Assembly: GCA_943704525.1 (NCBI GenBank)
Contig: CALSCQ010002546.1
Location: forward strand, 1-44,964
DNA from: Pigoraptor vietnamica
Lineage: Eukaryota; Opisthokonta; Filasterea
Reading direction: 5' to 3'
Length of the DNA: 44,964 nt
Positions 22,954 through 33,823 of the stretch are shown piece after piece (position 1 is the first letter of the stretch; every line of letters starts with the position of its first letter). The notes under the pieces are model-generated. The model saw only the letters and a list, made by a program, of their open reading frames with translations. It was not told the DNA's origin and did not search any database. The position numbers were made by a program, and so were the translations under genes.

Positions 22954-23328
22954 TCATCCCACGGGACAGTCAGCGTCTGACGAGCACTGGAATGTGCCCA
23001 TTCGCTCAAACATCGCCGTGGGCGCGGCGCGAATGTAGACGGCGTTCGAGGTAAAGCCCCACTCCTTAGTCCCAACGCCCGCCGCGAACGACGAGGCCGT
23101 GTTAGGGACGGACTCGGGGAGGTGCAGAGGCTCGTATTTGTCGACGTTGCCTGTCTTTGGGTCCGGATGCGCCGACCAGCAGTTGTCCGTTTCATCAGCG
23201 CAGACGACAAAACGGTCCGTTGTGCCGGCAACATAAAAGGAGCCGTCCAGAGTGGCGCCGACGCCGGCCATCGCGTCCGCGAAGAGCGCGACGAGCACCG
23301 CCGCCGCGATTACTACACGCGGGTTCAT
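22954..23328 (-). CDS. Small secreted protein, unknown function
   Basis: A single open frame of 124 residues from ATG at 23328. It begins with a clear signal peptide (MNPRVVIAAAVLVALFADAM, cleavage plausible after AGVGA). The mature part has paired cysteines (VVCADETDNCW) and ends in CSSDADCPVG, a Cys-x5-Cys pattern seen in many small disulfide-rich extracellular modules. I do not recognise a family. The end is uncertain: a donor-like GTGGGA directly after DADCP, and an acceptor TTGTAG at about 22890, would replace the last two residues by TVLNVGVV and a stop. It lies 735 nt from the divergent LIM-RasGEF gene. Confidence 0.6.
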   Translation of the reverse strand: MNPRVVIAAAVLVALFADAMAGVGATLDGSFYVAGTTDRFVVCADETDNCWSAHPDPKTGNVDKYEPLHLPESVPNTASSFAAGVGTKEWGFTSNAVYIRAAPTAMFERMGTFQCSSDADCPVG

Positions 23329-24063
23329 TTTCCCCGTCGGAGGCGACCGACTGATCTGCCGAGCAGTTGTCCCGGCGGGCGGCTCAGTGACACTGCCAAG
23401 TCACGAGCGCACGGTCACTGATAGAGGCGGTGAAATGATTGCGCGGAATTGAAAAGGCGACAGCGGGGGAAAAAATGCGACGCGATTCGTTTGGGAGGGG
23501 GAAACCGATTTTGTGGCACCCCACCTCCTCAAAATAGGAAAGCGGTCCCCAGAGAACATCACGTGCGGTCACGTGCATGTATACCAATAATGGCAATAGA
23601 CACCTGGCGTGGCCCAAAAAGGGAAATTCGTCGCGCGATCGATGCGCAGTGAGGGAATTCCACTGACCGCAAGCGCGACAAATATACCATAATAGGGTAT
23701 AAATTATTTTTACATCCATATTAGGATACGGAGGGATGCGCTGCGCCAAACGGGGGTGGCCTGTTTTGCCTGTCCAGCCAATCGCAGCAGAGTGCTTTTG
23801 CTCTATGTGTGCGAGAGATGCCAGCACTACCCCCGTGGGCCTTCGTTCATAGCACTGCTTGCACACTGCAAGGCAAGCGTGGAGAGAGGGACGGCGTAGA
23901 GTGTTCTTGCCGCAGTAGAGTGGGACGTGGGGGGATCCTCAGTGGTCGGCAGTGGTCGAATAGCCGTGTGATTGCGGCGCATTCCACTGGTACTGTGCCG
24001 CACTGCAGCGCCTCACCGCTTCACACGCACTCTCCGGGGACTATGGGCAGCGTCGTCTGAGAA
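23329..24063. other. Divergent intergenic region (secreted protein / LIM-RasGEF)
   Basis: This 735-nt region holds an AT-rich block at about 23680-23725 containing GGGTATAAATT (23696-23706), and a CCAAT at about 23777. The TATA-like string is ~360 nt before the RasGEF ATG, too far for a short 5' UTR. No ORF with support. Confidence 0.5.
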
Positions 24064-27000
24064 ATGGCGGAGACAACCAAGGACGCAGGTGGGTGTGCCT
24101 TGCAGTCATGTCGTTTTCAGTCGGTGATCGGGCACTGTCGCTGTTGTGTTTCAGCGTCGACGATGCCTGTGCTTTCGATTGCGACGGAGGGAATGATTTG
24201 CGCACCGTCCGAGCGTGGAACACGCGCGTCGGCTGTTTGCTCATGCTGCGGCGGCCGTTCGCGCGCAGTGTGTTGCGCCTGCGGCAACCGGTTCGAGGGC
24301 GGCGCCAAATTTGTGTTTGCGCTCGAGAAGAACTGGCACCATGCGTGCTTCGCGTGCGCGGCGTGCAACCAGCCCCTCACCGACTTTGTCGTGCTGGAGG
24401 GGAAGGCGTATTGCACGAAGCACGCCGAGGAAAAGCAGCAGGCCGAGTATGTCGCGTCGTGCAAGCGCTGCGACGAGTGCAACACGCCGCTCACGGGGCT
24501 CTTCTTCGTGCGCGACGGCAAGAACTTCTGCTCGGCGCATCGCAAGCCCGCGAGCAAGGGCCCCCCATGCGCCGCGTGCGGGCTTGCGATCGATGGCCCG
24601 GCGACGCTGGCGCAGGACCGCCGGTTCCACATGGACTGCTTCCGCTGCGTGCGGTGCGAGCGGCCGCTGGGCACGGGGGAGCCGTATTACGACGTCGAGG
24701 GGGACCCGTATTGCGAGAAGCACTACCGCGCCGCGTTTTGCCAGACGTGCGACGGGTGCGGGCGCACGATCGAGGGCGACCACGTGAGCGCGCTGGACAT
24801 GCACTTCCACACGCACTGCATATTCTGTGTGCGCTGCTCGGCGCCCATTCTGCCCGGCGCCAAATTCGCCGTCGTCGACGGGAAGTTTGTGTGCGAGCCG
24901 TGCAATGCTGACACGCACGCCCCACCGCCGACTGCGCCCGTGCCTGCGGTCCCCGTGACAATCGATTCGCCTGCGCCGCCGGAGGACGACGATGACGAGG
25001 ACAGCGACGACGAAAGCGCGCCGCCCGTCGGTGCGCGCGTGTGTGTGTGTGTTTTTGTGTGTGTGGTCAGTGCGTATGTATGTGAGCGAGAGTGTGAGTG
25101 TGTTTGTGTATTCGTATGACGCGTTGCGTGTGTGTGCATAGGGGCGCAATCGGTGCGTCACTGGCGCAATTGCTGTGGTTGCGCTCTGCGTGAGACATGT
25201 GAAGCACCGAGTGTTCGCTGTTGCGTGTGGCCCTGACACGCGGCGACCGCAGCCAGCGCCACCGAGGCCTTTCGCATTGGGCGAATTCGCGCCTACAGCC
25301 AAAAAATTGCGCCGTTCCTCGAAGTGGGGAAGGTCGTGGGTGGGTGCCGGTGGTGTCGCTTTTGCCTGTGGCACGTGACTTGTGCGTGCGCCGCATTCGC
25401 TAACGGTGTGTGTGTGTGTGCGCGCGCGCGTTTCGCAGCATTGCCCAACGAGGAGAAGGAGCAGCCGATGACACTCGAGCGCATGCTAAAGCTGATGGAC
25501 CTCGGTGGGTGGCCGAGCTGCTTGTGAATCGCGATGTAACGTGCACTGCCACCACTTGTCTTTTCTCTTCTGTTCGCTGCATGATCGATTGCGGTTCAAC
25601 CCGTTTGGCACATGGAACTGAGGCCCTTTCTGTTCGCTGATCACGTGATGGTGCAGACGTTGATCCTTCGGCGGTCATTGATGGCTCACGCGCGCGTAAC
25701 ATGGACAGCGACGACGAAGAAGACGAGGGTGAGTAACAGGCCACTCGGGATTGCGTATGGCCTGACACTGCCACCAGCCCTTGCTTACCTCTTGCCTCTT
25801 CAGACGGACCGACGGGGCCCATTTCACTGCCGGGTCTCATGTCGCTCTTGGACGTCGGCGAGTGTGAGTGCAATGCGTGGCTTTGTGCGTGTGCAGAGTC
25901 GCCTTGACGTAGCTGGAGGAAGGGCGAGGCTACTAGTTAGTTAATCGACCGTCTTTTGTGTGGCAGCGAACTCGAAATCAGCGCGAAGTTCGACGGAAGA
26001 GAGCTCCACAGCCACGCCCCGTGGGTGTCATTGCGCCTGCACTGTTTTCGCTTTAAGCGCTCCTGTTGTTCACTTTGTGTGTGCGACTGTTTTTCACTGT
26101 ACTATGTGCGACTGCCTCTCACTTTGTGTGCGACTGTTTTACACTTTAATGTGTGCGACTGTTTTTCACTACTGTGTGCGACTGTCTCTGTCGTCGCCTG
26201 TTTGTTCCACAAACTGCTTTGATGGGCATCCCCTTGTACTCACGCAATCGTCGCTCTATGTGCCGTCGCTTGTTCTTTTCTTCATTGGGCTGTCGCTTTG
26301 TTCTTATCTTCTCGCACATCCTTGCTCTCCCCATTGCGCAGCGCTCCCGATGGAGTCCCATTACGCATCGCTTTCATTTCCCACGGAACAGCGCAAGAAG
26401 TCGGCCGATCGCCCGACCAACCTGCAGAACATTGAAGAGGAGCCGGTGGGTACCTTACAGTCATCCACTCGCGCACGCAGCGCACACAGGAGGCTTGTCA
26501 TGTGGTCAAAGCGCGCCGATTTCATTTTCCCGCACAATGCTGCGACCGCACGGATGAATCAATTGCTGATCCCCGACCCTCTCTGCCCTAATCACACACA
26601 TACACACACGCGCGCAACCCCTCCTACGTCTCAGACCGAGTACGCAATTCCCATGCACCGCCGCCCGTCCCTCGCTTCGAGCGACCCGGACCTCGTTCGC
26701 CGGCGCAGCGTGTCCATGCCAAACCTCCCTCTCGACCGCCAGCGCGCCGAGGGGCAGAAGGAGCCCCCGCCCAAGTCGCCCCTGGGGCCCACGTCGGACC
26801 GCTCGCAGCTCTCCCCCCGTGCGAAGGACGGCAGCCCGAAGGACTTTCGCGAGCGCGCCAAGTCGGCCAACCAGCGCCCCAAGGTCACCTCGCGGCTGTC
26901 CGGGTGGTTCCAGCGGCTCGTCAGATCGGACGCCGCTGCGGATGCCTCGCCGCAGGCCGCGCCGTCGCCCGCGTCGACCGCGCCACCGCCCGGTGCACTG

Positions 27001-29301
27001 AAGAGGGAACTGTCTCAAAGCGCGGACGCCATCAACGAGGACCTTGCGTCTCTGTCGCCGGCGCCGTCGCCCAAAGTGCCCTCGCCGCAGCGATCGCCGA
27101 AGGCAGCCGCGCGTGACAGCCTGCGGTCATTTCTTGGCGGCAGGATATTGCCGCGTGGTGCGGCCCCTCCGCGCGACCCGGAGCCGCGCCGGCGGTCGTC
27201 GAAGGTTGCGATGGACGGCACGCTGTACCAGCGATCCAAGGAGGGCGAATTTGTAATCATCGGCGGAACCCCTGAAAAGCTTGTGGAGAAGGTCGCTGCG
27301 GGAGGTGTGTGCACGCGCGCGTGTGGAAGCGCTGTGGGGTGTGCCTGTTGAAGCGGCATATTCGTCCGCAGTGGGCCTTGTGCAGCACATGCTTTGGCTC
27401 TCTGTCCCTTGTGTTGACCCTCCCATTACCTTGTCGCGCAGACACGCAGTATGCGAACGTGTTTGTGCTCACCTTCCGCCACGCCATTTCTCCCGTGGAA
27501 ATGATGCGGCTGATTGCGACGCGATTCGACATTGTCGATCCAGACGCAAATCCCGCCGCGTGGAGCAACAACCACGCAGCGTCGCAGCAGCGGTGCGTCC
27601 CTCCGCGCATTGTTGGCGTGCATGTGTTTGTCGCGTGATGGCAGATGCGGACTTGCGGGTGCGCGCGGGTGTGTGTGTGGGTTTGGATGAGTCTTCTCTG
27701 CGCGTTGGTAATGACACCCGCTGTGCTGCGCAGGATGGTCGAGTTCCTGGCCGAGTGGATTTCGCTCTATCCGATGGACTTCGTCACTGGAAGCGACGTC
27801 CGCGCCGTTCTCAACGACATGCTCGACACGCTCGCCGCAAACGGACTCGACGGCGTCGCCGCGCGCATCCGCCGCACCATTGCCGATTGTGTTGTGGTGG
27901 GTGTTGTGGTGGTACTCTCCTTCACGCTGCCTCCCTCTCACTTGCACTTCTCCGCGAGCGGGTGATCCCCTCCGTCACTGCGGCTGAACACCCCTTTGTC
28001 CCTGCGCCGCAACAGTCGCGGCAGTCGTTTTCGCTCGAGGCGCAGCGGAAGGCGTCCATTTCGATCGGCCTGAAGCGAAAGACGGAGTTTGTGGAGTTGA
28101 ACCCGACCAAGCTCGCCAGCGAACTCACACTGCAGGTGGATGGCTGCGCCGGCAGCAACAAATTGCCACGCTCCGCGTTAGCCCACTTGGGTTCGACTCC
28201 GATGCCGCACGCCCTGCCACCTGTTGTTGCACAAGCTTTTTTCTTCACCATGCACACCGCTGTTCGACTCTGTACGCACGCTTGCCATGGCCTGTGACGC
28301 CATCACTTTAATATCTCGAAGTGCCGTACTGCCTCCCTGCATGAGCGCCCCTGCGAGCTTTTTGTTTGCATCTTCACACGCGCCTTCCTTATACACACCC
28401 CTACCACGTGACGAGACTTACCCTCGCGCTGCGCACTTCCTAGGAACTGGAGTGGCTGCAGCGCGTGCGTCCCACGGAAGTGCTCATTCAGCTGTGGTGC
28501 GACGAGAAGGACCCTGTCGTCGCAGAGGCAAAGGGCGCGCTCACCGCGTACATCCAGTGGTTCAACACGGTGCGTGCCTGTTGTGTTTGCCTGTTGCCGA
28601 ATGCCTTCTCGGGTTCTCACTTTCAAGGTGTGGGCGCTGACATTCTCTTGCTCTCGCATTCATTTCGTGTTCTTACTTTCACTGTGTCTGCGTTGTTTGT
28701 GCGTGTGCGTTGTTCAGGTGTCGAGCTGGGTGAGCACGCAAGTCGTCACAACCGACGACCTCCGCCGGCGAGCGCAGACAGTCGAGCGATTCATCAAAAT
28801 CGCGAAGGTGGGCGTCAGTGCGTCACTGTGCAGTCAGAGTCCCACCGACATGTGCTGCGTCGCTAGTCTCCGCCTTATTCTCACCCCGCCTCTCTCCGTC
28901 TCCGTGCTTGCCTTGGCATGGCGCAGGTGTTGAAGCGGCTGCGGAACTTCAACACGCTCTATGCCGTCGTGCTCGGCCTGCACCATGGGGCCGTCGAGCG
29001 CATGAAGAAGACCTGGGAGGTGTGTGCCGCAGCCCATTATGTGCCACGCCACCCATTCTGGTCCCCTCCCCCCCTCCCCCCCCCGCGTCCCTGCAACACG
29101 TAATGCGGCTGTGCCTTGGCTGACGGTGCGTTGTGCCTGCGCAGCTCGTGTCGCGTCGCCGCCTCGCTGCCCTCCGCGAGATCGAGTCCATACTCGACCC
29201 AGACCACAACTTTGAAAACTACCGCAAGGCCTTCAAGAGCTGCGCGCCGCCCGCCATCCCCGTGCTTTGTGGGTGCTCTAAACACGCGAGTGTGCGTGTG
29301 C

Positions 29302-29349
<48 letters not shown>

Positions 29350-30143
29350 ATGTTGAGGCGGATCTTTAATTGTTCGCGCGATTGCCTTCTCCGCATTGGG
29401 CATTTGCTGCGCTTGTTGGGTTCGCATGGCTCACACGGTGTCCTTGCTCACGTGACAGGCATCATGCTCAAGGACCTCACTTCGCTGAACGAACTGCCGA
29501 AGCGCTTCAAGAACGCCTACGTCAACTTTCGCAAGCTGCGCCTCATCGCAGATCGCATCGACGAATTCAGGCGGTTCCAGGTGAGCCCACGTGACTGGCT
29601 GTGTGGCCGTGCACGCACGGGCTGTACATTGCCCCTCGTCTTTCGTTCGATCCACCCTTGGGATGCCTGTGACACGCGTGAACGATCTTTGTGGCTGGCT
29701 GAGTGTACCCCATTTTGAACTTCCCTCATCACCGTCTCTCCCGGCAGGGTTCTGAGTACCGCTCTCTCAGCGTGGACTCGCGCACCCATCGCTACTGCGA
29801 GAACCTCGAAAAGCTGGCTGACCGCGAGCTCTTCCGGTGTTCCAAGTACCTCGAACCCCGCACGGCGGCCTCGGCCGCGCCGCGCGAGGCGGGCAGCGGG
29901 GGCGGCGTGTCGTTTGCGCCCACACCCACACCCGCAGCTGCGACGTCGAGCGGACAGTCGACGCCATCATCGACCTCGCCGGTGGCGACGCTCGTTACTG
30001 CGGGTCTCGTGCGTGGGGTAGTGCACCAGCCGCTCGCGACGGTGGCTTCTGTGAACATGGAGGAGCAGAAGGGCACGTTTGGCCGCGCGGCGATGCGGCG
30101 CGTGGCCATGGAGCTCGCCCTTGTGCCGGACGAATCGTCCTAG
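24064..30143 (+). CDS. LIM-domain Ras guanine-nucleotide exchange factor (LIM repeats - RasGEFN - CDC25/RasGEF)
   Basis: Seventeen exons: 24064-24088, 24155-25030, 25439-25504, 25657-25728, 25804-25863, 25967-26020, 26342-26445, 26635-27304, 27442-27592, 27734-27896, 28016-28135, 28444-28569, 28718-28807, 28927-29019, 29145-29268, 29459-29580, 29748-30143; 1103 residues, all phases agree. Residues ~35-285 carry Cys/His zinc fingers of LIM type (CCACGNRF...WHHACFACAACNQPL, CAACGLAI...FHMDCFRCVRC, CDGCGRTI...FHTHCIFCVRC), about three full LIM domains plus one half-finger unit. An acidic run and a long Ser/Pro-rich basic linker follow (RRPSLASSDPDLVRRRSVSM), probably phosphorylated. The RasGEFN module starts near EFVIIGGTPEKLVEKVA; the CDC25 domain includes LASELTLQELEWLQRVRPTE, FIKIAKVLKRLRNFNTLYAV and VLCIMLKDLTSLNELP. 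It should load a Ras-type GTPase with GTP, with LIM domains anchoring it to cytoskeletal or adhesion partners (inference). Intron 1 (66 nt, no stop) may be retained. Confidence 0.93.
26070..26190. repeat. Degenerate ~25-bp repeat (TGTGTGCGACTGTTTTTCACT), 5 copies
   Basis: In the RasGEF intron 26021-26341 the string TGTGCGACTG recurs five times at about 24-26 nt spacing, separated by TTTTTCACT-like pyrimidine stretches. Confidence 0.8.
29306..29348. repeat. (GT)n microsatellite in a RasGEF intron
   Basis: About 40 nt of GT repeat just after the donor at 29269. Confidence 0.9.
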
Positions 30144-30483
30144 GATGATGTGTGCGATTCTGCGCATGCAAATACAAAGACTTGCATTCCTTACACCTCT
30201 CTGTTGCGCGCAGCAAATGATAGTTCGCGTGTTCTGGCGGTTGCAGAAACAAAGGTTGTCTAGGGTGTCGTGGGCGGACGCACGCATGACAAGTTCACGC
30301 ACGGCGCACGCGTAACACGATTGCCAATCGGTGCTTTTTTCTTCATGGAACGTTGCGGATTTGGGATCGCACAAACGTCCACTGTGCAGAGGCACGCGCA
30401 ACGCAGACGCACGCGGGCGCAGCAACACGCACGCTCACAACACAAGACGGGTATTCATAGGCAGACCAGACGACAGGGGCTGC
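30144..30483. other. Spacer between convergent genes
   Basis: A 340-nt region between the stop codons of the LIM-RasGEF (+) and the EamA transporter (-). It contains mixed sequence without a recognisable gene and should hold both 3' UTRs. Confidence 0.6.
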
Positions 30484-32240
30484 TCATGCAGACTCCACCG
30501 CGCCGTAATCGATGCCGCTGTCGATGGACTGCGAGCGGCCAATGTCGCTGCCGGACCCGCCGAGAAGAGGCTTCTTCTCCTCCGTGGGGCCCTCGCAGTT
30601 GAGCGGGTCGACCTCGTCCTTGGGCTTGGCACCCGTGAAGTTGACAAAGTAAATCCCCGCGCAGATGAGCAGGGCGCCTGCGCACGCGGCCGCGTGAGCG
30701 ATGCGGGCAGGCGATGCGTGAACACGTGCAGTACAAGTGTGCGGGCGCGAATGAGTGGGCAAGTGTGCGGGCGCGGATGAGTGGGCAAGTGTGCGGGCGC
30801 GAATGAGTGGACAAGTGTGCGGGCGCGAATGAGTGGGCAAGTGTGCGGGCGCGAATGAGTGGGCAAGTGTGCGGGCGCGGATGAGTGGGCAAGTGTGCGG
30901 GCGCGAATGAGTGGGCAAGTGTGCGGGCGCGAATAAGTGTGCGGGCGTGGATGAGTGGACGAGTGTGCGGGCGTGGATGAGTGGACAAGTGCAGGCGTGT
31001 GGGGGAAGGCGTGCGGCCGTTTGTGCGCATTGCGGCCTGTTCTCGAGGGGATGCACTGTGTGCGCACTTATCTTCGTGCAATTGCATGTCGAAAGTGCGC
31101 ATGTCGAACGCGCGCAGACGCAAGACCCACCGACGACCTCGAGCACCTTGTACACCCAGCTGACGCCCGCCCAGTCGTCCTTGAATATGACGCCAAAGAA
31201 AATGCCGAAGACGGGAAGCAAAAAGCCGACCATTGTCTGCTTCACGGAGCCTGCGAGTGCACGTGCGTGCGTGCGTGACAAGCGGAGGGTGAGACCATAG
31301 TGTCCATATTTTGAGTATGACACGCCCATATTTGTCAATGCACTGGTTATAGCAAAACAGACACGAAGCGCAGCATCGCAGCCAATCAACCGGCTTCACT
31401 GCGACGCACCGATGGTGGAGAGGAGGAAGAAGTAGAGGAGGTAGGCGACGCACGTGGACACCACGCCGAGATAGACAATCGAAATCCACGCGATGGGCTT
31501 GGCATCGCCCATGAAGCGAAAGTGCGTCTGGCCGGCAAACGACTGCGACAAGGACACTCAGCGACAGCGGGGGGAAGGGCACATCAAGACGCTTGCACGA
31601 ACGCATGGACGCGTGCGCACACATAAAGACACACTCCTACACAGTGCACACACGTTGCGGGAGAACGCACTACGGCGCATGCATTTCACTCACGTCGACG
31701 GGGTAGTTGAATTCCCACGCAAGGGCGATGACGGCGGTGACAAGGCTGCCGGAGACAATTTGGCCCGTCGCGAGCACAATGGAGCAGCAGTCCGAGAGGT
31801 ACTTCTTGCCAAACACTGAGGGGGGCATGCGGCGTCATGTGAGCACATGCAGCCTCGAGCATGAAGCGCACGGGAATGCTTTGCGCCCGCTGTCCCTACG
31901 ACAGTGCAAGAGGAAAGAGAGACACCACACGCACCGCTCGCAAGGCCGTAGCTGGCGCACGCGGCGATGATCATGATGTAATAGCCGATGGTGCATCCCG
32001 TGCAGTCGCTGTCGTCGCCGCCCACGTTGAAGATCTTCTCGGCACAGACGACAAACACACCGCCAAATCCCACGACAAGCCCAATCATGCGCTGCTTGGT
32101 CATCTTTTCCTCGTGGTTCTGCGAAGGGCAGGGGGAGAGAGAGGGTGGAGGGTGGGGGCTGTTAAAAACGACCCGCAACACCACACACAACCAGTTCGCA
32201 AACATATGTCCATGAGTCAACACACGCACACGCTCACACG

Positions 32241-32278
<38 letters not shown>

Positions 32279-32987
32279 ACACGCATGCACGCACGCGTTC
32301 GCATACACACACACAGCTCATAGCCTGCAGCCTTGCTACATGTCACATGGCAAAACACGCACCAGCATAAAGTGTCCAAAGAGCTGCGCGAAGAGGGGAA
32401 TGGCGGAATCGAGAACGGAGGCAACGCCGACGTTGACGCTGGGCTTGCTCTCGGCCCACGCCACAAGCACAAAGGGGATCATGTTGTTCACCACGCCCAT
32501 GACCGTCACCTGCGAAGACAGAGAGAGTGCGGGAGTGAGTGGAGGGAAGATAAGAGTGCGGGTGGGAAAGACATCTCCTCAATACACAGCATGGGTGCAG
32601 TTGGAAACACCGAATCAGAGACGAGCGCAAGGGCACGTGACACTCGCCTGCCAGTAGAAGCCCGGGCGCTCCTTGAGGTGCCGCCGCAGAATTTCGCGGT
32701 GCGGCGGATGAACAAAGACATACACAAAATTGCCCAAGATCATAACCACCGACGCAAGCAGCGTGCGCATCGCCACGAGCGTAAACTGCGCACGGCAACG
32801 AAGGGTAAGACTGCGCAAAAAACACAACGCACACACGCGCACGAAAGTATCTTCCACGCAGGACAGCAACACGCGCTCGCTTGGGACGCACCGGAGGGAA
32901 GACCTCTGCGGCATACTTGATGAAGAGGAACGCGCAGCCCCAAATGGCGCCGAGTGCCACAAACGCAACAAGCTCAATCAGGCGCAT
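30484..32987 (-). CDS. Drug/metabolite transporter superfamily protein (EamA-like, about 10 membrane helices)
   Basis: Eight exons (32987-32892, 32785-32648, 32509-32363, 32118-31935, 31815-31694, 31542-31410, 31250-31131, 30677-30484) give 377 residues. The N-terminus is the classic EamA start (LVAFVALGAIWGCAFLFIKY). Nine or ten hydrophobic helices follow in two repeats: LVAMRTLLASVVMILGNFVY, NNMIPFVLVAWAES, GLVVGFGGVFVVCAE, YYIMIIAACASYGLASG, IVSGSLVTAVIALAWEF, WISIVYLGVVSTCVAYLLYF, MVGFLLPVFGIFFGVIF and GALLICAGIYFVNFTG. The second repeat keeps family features such as LAWEF and the late PVFGIFFGV. The cytosolic C-terminus is Ser/Gly/Asp-rich. The substrate is unknown; the family moves amino acids, nucleotide sugars and other metabolites. 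The second intron (32647-32510) uses a GC donor, GCGAGT. The last intron contains a 26-bp minisatellite. Confidence 0.92.
30735..30990. repeat. 26-bp minisatellite, about 10 copies, in EamA-gene intron
   Basis: The + strand unit begins AAGTGTGCGGGCGCGAATGA and ends GTGGGC (26 nt). Copies start at 30735, 30761, 30787, 30813, 30839, 30865, 30891 and 30917, then a shortened copy and two variants with GCGTGG. The array occupies over half of the 453-nt intron 30678-31130. Confidence 0.97.
32239..32277. repeat. (CA)n microsatellite in EamA-gene intron
   Basis: A (CA)n tract of about 35 nt with preceding CACACGCT units lies in the intron between exons ending 32363 and starting 32118. Confidence 0.9.
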
Positions 32988-33823
32988 CTTCACCACGCGC
33001 ACTCAAAACGGCGCAGCGCCCGCACGCGAGTGGGAGATCGCACGCTGCGCCGACACAAGAGCACGCCACACCGATTGACAATGCACAGCCACTCGCGAAA
33101 CCCCGCCAAGAATTTGGCCTCCAAACAAAGGGCAGCGCGCGCTTGCTATGAAGCACAGCGACACCAGCGGAGCGCACAGGAGGCTGCAACGAGAGCGACG
33201 CGCTCGGAGTGATGCGGCACAGACACGAATACGCAACGCGGACGAATGGCGCGAAAAGGGGCGCGGTGGTCGCAATGGAACGGCGCGGAATGTGCCGCCG
33301 GTTTGGGCCCGTTTGAATAGCAGACAACACACACGTCGACGCACACGCAGACACACACACACACGCACGCACGCAGCCAGACGAGCGCGAACCCCTGCTG
33401 CGTGAGAGAGAGAGACCGTGTGTGCGTGTGCGTGCCCCAGTATGTGTGTGCGCGGTGTCATGTGGCTGCGCCGTTGTTTAGTGGAGTGCGAGGAAGCGCC
33501 GATTGGGCCGCCCTTGCCCATGTGACGCGCGCCGATTGGCTGGCACGGTGCCGCGAGTGGACATATTAGGACTATAATTGACTTCTTTCCTTTATATGTT
33601 TATTATATGACTACATGGCCATATAGGGGAGGTAACCGGATTTAGATTTTTCCGCGTGTCACGTGATGGTTTGCCTTCTTCTCTTCACACACACACTGCT
33701 CCTTCGCTGGCAGACTGCCGGCCCTGCCGCCGTCACGCCGGGGCAGTTGCTGTACGCGCCAGTTTCAACTGCCGAGGCACTTTTCAGTCAGTCACAGTCG
33801 TGGCGACTGACTATCTCGCGAAC
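32988..33823. other. Divergent intergenic region (EamA transporter / TMEM234)
   Basis: The 836 nt contain two inverted CCAAT boxes (ATTGG at 33502-33506 and 33535-33539), an AT-rich block at 33555-33650, and the E-box string TCACGTGATGGT at 33659-33670, 154 nt before the TMEM234 ATG. No other gene was found. Confidence 0.55.
33659..33670 (+). promoter_or_regulatory. E-box motif TCACGTGATGGT upstream of TMEM234
   Basis: Identical to the 12-mer at 13815-13826 upstream of GLOD4 and at 25641-25652 in a RasGEF intron. The palindromic core TCACGTGA is a typical bHLH-zip (USF/TFE/MITF-like) site; function here is inferred. Confidence 0.45.

Noticed and set aside
25960-27351. Single 463-codon ORF covering RasGEF exons 6-8 without splicing
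   Set aside because: It reads through two introns that contain CT-rich repeats and good splice sites. Removing them joins coding exons in phase.
30740-31020. Repetitive open frames encoding His/Pro/Arg-rich repeats across the 26-bp array
   Set aside because: They come from the minisatellite being open in several frames. The array sits inside an intron whose flanking exons splice in phase.
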